NCBI GenBank assembly: GCA_902797515.1
Contig: CADBSX010000051.1
Coordinates: 1 to 9,104 of the forward strand
Direction: 5' to 3'
Length of the DNA: 9,104 bases
From: an uncultured Eubacteriales bacterium
GTDB lineage: Bacteria > Bacillota > Clostridia > Christensenellales > Borkfalkiaceae
How positions within the stretch are numbered: the first letter of the stretch is position 1; each line of letters starts with the position of its first letter. A program made the translations under genes and the position numbers. Positions 5,150-9,104 of the stretch are shown in pieces. The notes under the pieces were generated by a model. The model saw only the letters and a program-made list of their open reading frames with translations. It did not search any database and was not told the DNA's origin.

Positions 5150-6967
5150 TTATTTAAGACTTTCAGCCGCTCTCGCCCGATCGTCGCAAAGATAAGTCGG
5201 AAGTCCGTCCGCAGAGTTTATTATATTGCTGACCGAATAAGCCGAAATTTCGTTCGTCTTTTCCGCCTTTCCGTCAACCGTCGTATATTTCACGTTGCAC
5301 CTTGTAAAAGTCGCCTCTATAAGTTGTCCGTCCGCGTTTAAAAACGCGACTTCTTCGATAGTAAATCCGCCCTCGGTGAACAGCCCGAAACAGTATCCGT
5401 CGGAATTTATCGCGGCGGCGTTGAGTTTTATCCAGCCGTCTTTCGCGGTAAGACCGTCTTTCGTAACGGTCGCGGTAAACTTTTCGCTTTCCTGCGCGCC
5501 GCTCGATACGTTGAGCGAATTTTCGCTCGAAAGCCTGTTGAAAGATATTTCCGCGCTTTCCGTTCCGACGTCGAACGCACTTATCTTTATCCATACGTCG
5601 GAAAGCGTCGCCGCGGAGAGTTTAAAGCCGAGTTTATGAATAAAATAACCGTCGCCCGAATCCGCCGCGAATTTTCTCGCGGTGAAACTTCCGTAAGTCT
5701 TTTCGGGAACTTTCGCCGTCTTCCAGAATTCCGATTTTTTCGTCTTTTCCTGTTCGTCGCACGCGCTTACGGGAAGTCCGTCCGCAGAGTTGATCACGTT
5801 TTTTATTCCTATCGCGGAAGTGTCCTGCGGCTCGCGTTCGTTTCCGTCTAACGTGACGTATCTGAAAGACGCCCGCGCGAGTTCGCTTTCTATAAAGGTA
5901 TCGTCGTCCGCGACGAAAGCGACTTCGTCGAGAGTAAATCCGCCGAGCGTGGATATCATATAATTATCGCCCGTACCGCCGACGCTTTCGTCGTTCAGCC
6001 TTATCCAGCCGTTCGTCGCCGCGGAAACGCTCTTCGCGCCGATCTCTCTCGTTATTCCGAACGCGCCGTATTCGACGTTAAATCCGGAAGTTCCGACCTT
6101 GACTACTTTGACGGGCGTCGTGCCGCCGCCCTCGAACGAGGAAACCTTTATCCATACGTCTTTGACCGTCTTTCCCTCGCGCGAGAGTTTAAACACCGCT
6201 TTATGCTCGTAGGTTTCGTCGTTCTTTTTAAGAGTTCTTATCTTCCAGCCGCCCGCGGTTTCCGACTTCTCGTAATCGGGCATATTTTTCCAGAATTCCG
6301 ACTTCTTCACGCCGTCCTGACCGTCGGTCAAAGCCGAAGGAAGTCCGTCTTCCGAATCCTCTATCTTATTCGTTTCCGAAACGGATACGGCGTTCGTTCC
6401 CGCGAGTTTTCCCGTCGAGGTCGATTTGTACCAGAAATCCGCCATGTCCGTTTTAGCGGTGAGAAACTCGCCGTCTTCCGAGACAAACGCGACTTCCTTT
6501 AAACTGCATCCGCCGGAAGTTACCAACATTAAATTGGAATAGGAACTCGCGGCTATGCTTTCCGAATTTATCTTTATCCAACCGCCGTAACTCTTTTTCG
6601 CGAGTTTCACGTCGCTCGCCGTAACGGTCCTCGAATGCGGTTCGGCAAGAGAGGACGGGTTTAAATTTCCCGAATACCTCGTGAATTTTATCGTGACTTC
6701 GTTCACGCCTTTATCCAGCGAGCCGAAACGGACGAATACGTCTTTTACGGTCTTGCCGTCTCTCGTTACGGAAAAGCCGACTTTCTGTTCATATCTCTCT
6801 CCGCCCGAAGTTACCGCCCTTATATGCCAGCCCGCGTCGCCGCTACCGTCCGCCGCCACTACTTTTTTATAGTCCTCGTAAACGGTCTTGTTGCAGGACG
6901 AAAGAGCAAAAACGGCGAGCGTTACCGCCAAAACGACGGACGAAAATCTTATTAAAAACTTGTTCAT
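5150..6967 (-). CDS. Lipoprotein with three ~191-residue tandem modules
   Basis: I do not recognise a named family for this 605-residue protein. The signal peptide is clear: MNKFLIRF, a hydrophobic stretch (9-20), then ALSSC with the lipidated cysteine at 25. The rest is three tandem modules at about 47-239, 240-426 and 427-605. Each has, in order, a strand with (D)V(F/W)(V/I)(R/K) (77-80, 270-274, 457-461), a GWI(K/R)(I/L)N motif (129, 320, 511), a (K/D/E)EVAF motif (ending 161, 351, 542) and a closing ADGLP-like motif (207-210, 396-399, 587-590). The first two modules end in KKSEFWK; the third stops soon after DGLPTYLCDD. The alternating hydrophobic pattern suggests all-beta modules such as carbohydrate- or ligand-binding sandwiches, but that is inference. 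No catalytic motif is visible. The ATG overlaps the nrdR stop as ATGA, so it is coupled to nrdR; AGGGG lies about 13 bases upstream. Confidence 0.88.
   Translation of the reverse strand: MNKFLIRFSSVVLAVTLAVFALSSCNKTVYEDYKKVVAADGSGDAGWHIRAVTSGGERYEQKVGFSVTRDGKTVKDVFVRFGSLDKGVNEVTIKFTRYSGNLNPSSLAEPHSRTVTASDVKLAKKSYGGWIKINSESIAASSYSNLMLVTSGGCSLKEVAFVSEDGEFLTAKTDMADFWYKSTSTGKLAGTNAVSVSETNKIEDSEDGLPSALTDGQDGVKKSEFWKNMPDYEKSETAGGWKIRTLKKNDETYEHKAVFKLSREGKTVKDVWIKVSSFEGGGTTPVKVVKVGTSGFNVEYGAFGITREIGAKSVSAATNGWIRLNDESVGGTGDNYMISTLGGFTLDEVAFVADDDTFIESELARASFRYVTLDGNEREPQDTSAIGIKNVINSADGLPVSACDEQEKTKKSEFWKTAKVPEKTYGSFTARKFAADSGDGYFIHKLGFKLSAATLSDVWIKISAFDVGTESAEISFNRLSSENSLNVSSGAQESEKFTATVTKDGLTAKDGWIKLNAAAINSDGYCFGLFTEGGFTIEEVAFLNADGQLIEATFTRCNVKYTTVDGKAEKTNEISAYSVSNIINSADGLPTYLCDDRARAAESLK
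5199..5218. repeat. 20-bp exact direct repeat within the modular lipoprotein gene
   Basis: The stretch encoding the closing NSADGLP motif of module 3 recurs exactly at 5772-5791 in module 2. The two lie 573 bp apart, exactly 191 codons. A diverged version occurs in module 1 near 6340-6350. It reflects internal duplication of the module. Confidence 0.7.
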
Positions 6968-7431
6968 TTCTTCGTTTCGTCCCCTTTCTGCATTTTTTTG
7001 AGTTCCTTCATAAAGGTGGAAATATCTTTGAATTGACGGTAAACCGACGCGAACCTGACGTAAGCCACTTCGTCGAGTTCTTTAAGCCCTTCCATTACCA
7101 TCTCGCCTATCTTCTTCGTGGAAACTTCCTGTTCGAGCGAATTATACACCGCTTTCTGCACGTCGTCCACGAGTTTGTCTATCTTCCACATAGGAACGGG
7201 CCTCTTTTCGCAAGCCCTTATAATTCCGTTTTTGAGTTTATTCGGATCGAAAACCTGTCTGTTCCCGTCCGCCTTTATCACGAGCACGGGCGTGGTTTCG
7301 ATAGTCTCGTAAGTCGTGAACCGCCTGCCGCAGTTCATACACTCTCTTCTCCGTCTGATGGCGGTGCCGTCCTCGGTCTGTCGCGAATCTATCACTTTAC
7401 TTTCCGTGTTTCCGCAATACATACATTTCAT
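6964..7431 (-). CDS. nrdR: Transcriptional repressor NrdR
   Basis: NrdR senses ATP/dATP and represses ribonucleotide reductase operons by binding NrdR boxes. The 155-residue product has the standard two parts. The first is a zinc ribbon with C3-x2-C6 (MKCMYCG) and C31-x2-C34 (CMNCGRRFTTYE), plus the basic RRRRE at 26-30. The second is an ATP-cone domain (about 48-138) with VIKADGNRQVFDPNKLKNGI and the AYVRFASVYRQFKDI end. The family normally begins exactly at this MKCMYCG; a longer open frame to 7593 only reads through tsaD in another frame. Its ATG overlaps the tsaD stop (ATGA), and the end of tsaD supplies a GGAGG-like ribosome binding site. Its own stop overlaps the next ATG in the same way. 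No ribonucleotide reductase gene or NrdR box was seen in the window. Confidence 0.96.
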   Translation of the reverse strand: MKCMYCGNTESKVIDSRQTEDGTAIRRRRECMNCGRRFTTYETIETTPVLVIKADGNRQVFDPNKLKNGIIRACEKRPVPMWKIDKLVDDVQKAVYNSLEQEVSTKKIGEMVMEGLKELDEVAYVRFASVYRQFKDISTFMKELKKMQKGDETKK

Positions 7432-8483
7432 GATCTTTCTCCGACCTCCTTTATCCTCGCCTCGGCATTCAGATCCATATCCGCAAAATTGCCTTTTAAA
7501 TATTGAATATATCCTTCCGCGCCTATCATCGCGGCGTTGTCCGTACAAAGCGGTTTCGGGGGCAATACGAGTTTTATTCCCCTTTCCCTGCAAGCGCGGA
7601 TAAGTTTTTCCCTCAAATATCCGTTCGCGGCGACTCCGCCTCCGACGGTGAGCGTTTCAAGGGAATATTCCCCGCAAGCCTCTATCGCTTTTTCCGCGAG
7701 TATATCGAGAGCCGCCGACTGAAAAGAGGCGGCGACGTCCGCCCGCGAATATTCTTCTTTCGCCTGTTCCTTTTTATGTACGTAATTTATCACTGCGGTT
7801 TTAAGTCCGCTGTAAGAAAAATTATATCCGCCCTCGCCTTTGAGCATCTTCGGAAGAGGGATAACGTTTTTCCCCTCTTTCGCGAGCCTTTCGACGTTCG
7901 GTCCGCCGGGATAAGCGAGACCTATAATTCTCGCGACCTTGTCGAACGCTTCGCCGACCGCGTCGTCGAGAGTTCCGCCTAAAATCTCGTATCCGTCGAA
8001 AGAAGTAACTCTTATTATCGCCGTATGCCCGCCGCTCGCAAGCAGTCCTATAAACGGCGGCGTAAGTTCTTTATCTACCGTGTATCCCGCCGCGAGATGC
8101 CCTCTTATATGGCTGACCGCAATAAGCGGAACGGAAAGACAGTACGCGAGAGTTTTCGCGTAAGACACGCCGACGAGCAGAGCCCCGAGAAGTCCCGATC
8201 CGTAAGTGACCGCCACCGCGTCGATATCTTTCAGCGTTAAATCCGCCGACTTTATCGCCTTTTCGACGACGAGAGATATAGCCGACGTGTGCGCCCGCGA
8301 CGCGATCTCGGGAACTACGCCGCCGAAACGGACGTGTTCGCTCGCGGAACTGATTATCTCCGACGAAAGAATATCCCTTCCGCCCTTTACGACCGCCGCC
8401 GCCGTCTCGTCGCAAGACGACTCTATCGCGAGGATCACCGCGTCTTTTTTTATTTTGAAATTTCTTTTGGTTTCGGAATACAT
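7428..8483 (-). CDS. tsaD: tRNA N6-adenosine threonylcarbamoyltransferase TsaD
   Basis: TsaD, with TsaB and TsaE, transfers threonylcarbamoyl from TC-AMP to A37 of tRNAs reading ANN codons (t6A). The 351-residue protein has the ASKHA fold typical of the Kae1/TsaD family: ILAIESSCDETAAAVV (17-32), FGGVVPEIASRAH (53-65), GSGLLGALLVGVSYAK (95-110), the metal-binding histidines H125 and H129 in SHIRGH, LASGGHTAI (148-156), GEAFDKVAR (177-185), YPGGP (191-195), the nucleotide-binding GGGVAANGYLR (281-291) and CTDNAAMIG (313-321). The histidine motif is often HMEGH in bacteria; here the middle residues are I-R-G. The N-terminus has about 12 extra residues before the first strand. The start overlaps the prfB stop by one base (TAATG), with no strong ribosome binding site, suggesting termination-reinitiation. 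tsaB and tsaE are not in the window. Confidence 0.96.
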   Translation of the reverse strand: MYSETKRNFKIKKDAVILAIESSCDETAAAVVKGGRDILSSEIISSASEHVRFGGVVPEIASRAHTSAISLVVEKAIKSADLTLKDIDAVAVTYGSGLLGALLVGVSYAKTLAYCLSVPLIAVSHIRGHLAAGYTVDKELTPPFIGLLASGGHTAIIRVTSFDGYEILGGTLDDAVGEAFDKVARIIGLAYPGGPNVERLAKEGKNVIPLPKMLKGEGGYNFSYSGLKTAVINYVHKKEQAKEEYSRADVAASFQSAALDILAEKAIEACGEYSLETLTVGGGVAANGYLREKLIRACRERGIKLVLPPKPLCTDNAAMIGAEGYIQYLKGNFADMDLNAEARIKEVGERS

Positions 8484-9104
8484 TACGCTTTTTTCAGATA
8501 GTCGATTATAAACTGGTCGATATCGCCGTCCATTACGGCGTCAACGTTGCCCGTTTCCGATCCCGTCCTGTGGTCTTTTACCATCGTATAGGGACAGAAA
8601 ACGTAACTTCTTATCTGACTGCCCCACTCGATCTTCTTTATCTCACCCTTTATCTCGCTCGCCTCGGCAAGCCTCTCTTCTTCCTTTTTTTCGAGAAGTT
8701 TGTTTCTGAGCATCTGCATCGCCTGCTCTTTGTTCTGCACCTGACTTCTCTCGTTCTGGCACGCGACGATTATACCGGTCGGGATATGCGTTATCCTTAT
8801 CGCGGACTCCGTCTTGTTGACGTGCTGTCCGCCCGCTCCGCTCGAACGGTAGGTATCTATTTTGAGATCTTCGGGGCGTATTTCTATCTCGCCGCTGTCC
8901 TGTATGTCGGGCATAACGTCAACCGACGAAAAGGAAGTCTGCCGCCGCGCGTTGGCGTCGAACGGCGAAATTCTGACGAGCCTGTGTATTCCCTTTTCGG
9001 CTTTGAGATATCCGTAAGCGTTTTCGCCTTCGACTTTGAAACACACCGATTTGAGCCCCGCTCCGTCGCCGTCGAGGCGGTCGTATTCCGTTATCTTATA
9101 GCCG
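8483..9104 (-). CDS. prfB: Peptide chain release factor 2 (5' end beyond window)
   Basis: RF2 recognises UGA and UAA stop codons in the ribosomal A site and triggers release of the finished protein. The window holds the last 206 residues, in frame to the edge. They begin [20 protein letters not shown], which matches domain 2 of RF2. The stop-codon-reading tripeptide SPF is visible (residues 46-48 of the fragment, in [15 protein letters not shown]), which separates it from RF1. The catalytic GGQ that enters the peptidyl transferase centre is present at 91-93 in [12 protein letters not shown]. The end [26 protein letters not shown] is typical for the family. A GTG at 9046 is an internal valine, not the start. 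Any programmed frameshift site lies in the missing 5' part. The stop TAA overlaps the tsaD ATG. It is the most upstream visible gene of the operon. Confidence 0.97.
   Translation of the reverse strand, partial: GYKITEYDRLDGDGAGLKSVCFKVEGENAYGYLKAEKGIHRLVRISPFDANARRQTSFSSVDVMPDIQDSGEIEIRPEDLKIDTYRSSGAGGQHVNKTESAIRITHIPTGIIVACQNERSQVQNKEQAMQMLRNKLLEKKEEERLAEASEIKGEIKKIEWGSQIRSYVFCPYTMVKDHRTGSETGNVDAVMDGDIDQFIIDYLKKA

Noticed and set aside
7432..7593. Upstream extension of nrdR to 7593
   Set aside because: NrdR proteins begin at the MKCMYCG zinc ribbon; the extension is tsaD sequence read in another frame.
9044..9046. GTG at 9046 as the prfB start
   Set aside because: The frame stays open upstream and encodes typical RF2 sequence, so this codon is an internal valine.
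1..9104. Defence system, CRISPR array, prophage, transposase or tRNA
   Set aside because: No repeats-with-spacers pattern, integrase or transposase motifs, or tRNA-like cloverleaf was seen; nearly all of the window is taken up by recognisable chromosomal genes and two lipoproteins.

Overview
The window is a housekeeping segment of a bacterial chromosome. The gene families and layout fit a Firmicutes/Clostridia-type organism: an Rrf2-type regulator next to a NifS-type cysteine desulfurase, RecX, a BirA with no DNA-binding domain, NrdR, and two lipoproteins preceded or coupled in typical Gram-positive fashion. Consensus sigma-A promoters (TTGACA / 17 bp / TATAAT) and a strong AGGAGG ribosome binding site agree. 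An uncultured gut-type clostridium is my inference; there is no rRNA or other marker to place it more closely. TGA is used as a stop (tsaD, nrdR, the Rrf2 gene, the 4011 lipoprotein), which fits the release factor 2 gene present at the right edge.

Layout. Everything except one gene is read from the minus strand. At the right edge, a compact minus-strand operon runs prfB (5' end cut off) - tsaD - nrdR - a 605-aa lipoprotein. Its genes overlap by TAATG, ATGA and ATGA junctions, and it stops at a strong hairpin at 5097-5138. That hairpin is shared with the only plus-strand gene, a 356-aa lipoprotein (4011-5081) that has its own perfect promoter and ribosome binding site. Left of it, a second minus-strand series runs yigZ - recX - birA and ends at an 18-bp perfect hairpin (1812-1850). 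A third minus-strand unit, an Rrf2-family regulator followed by a cysteine desulfurase (3' end cut by the window edge), starts from a consensus promoter. A perfect 10-bp inverted repeat lies at its transcription start and looks like an autoregulatory operator.

How the genes work together. The Rrf2 gene and nifS form a probable iron-sulfur or cysteine-sulfur unit: the desulfurase mobilises sulfur and the regulator controls the unit. prfB, tsaD and nrdR belong to translation termination, tRNA t6A modification and control of ribonucleotide reductase; the lipoprotein coupled to nrdR is unrelated to them as far as I can see. recX and birA overlap by 20 bases.

Points most worth a second look: three ~191-residue modules in the 605-aa lipoprotein; an Rrf2 regulator with a Cys-Cys-Cys run in place of the usual IscR cysteine spacing; a probable leaderless yigZ transcript; and a dispersed palindromic repeat family with one full copy and one half copy. 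I saw no mobile element, CRISPR array, tRNA or defence system, and no clear new multi-gene system.
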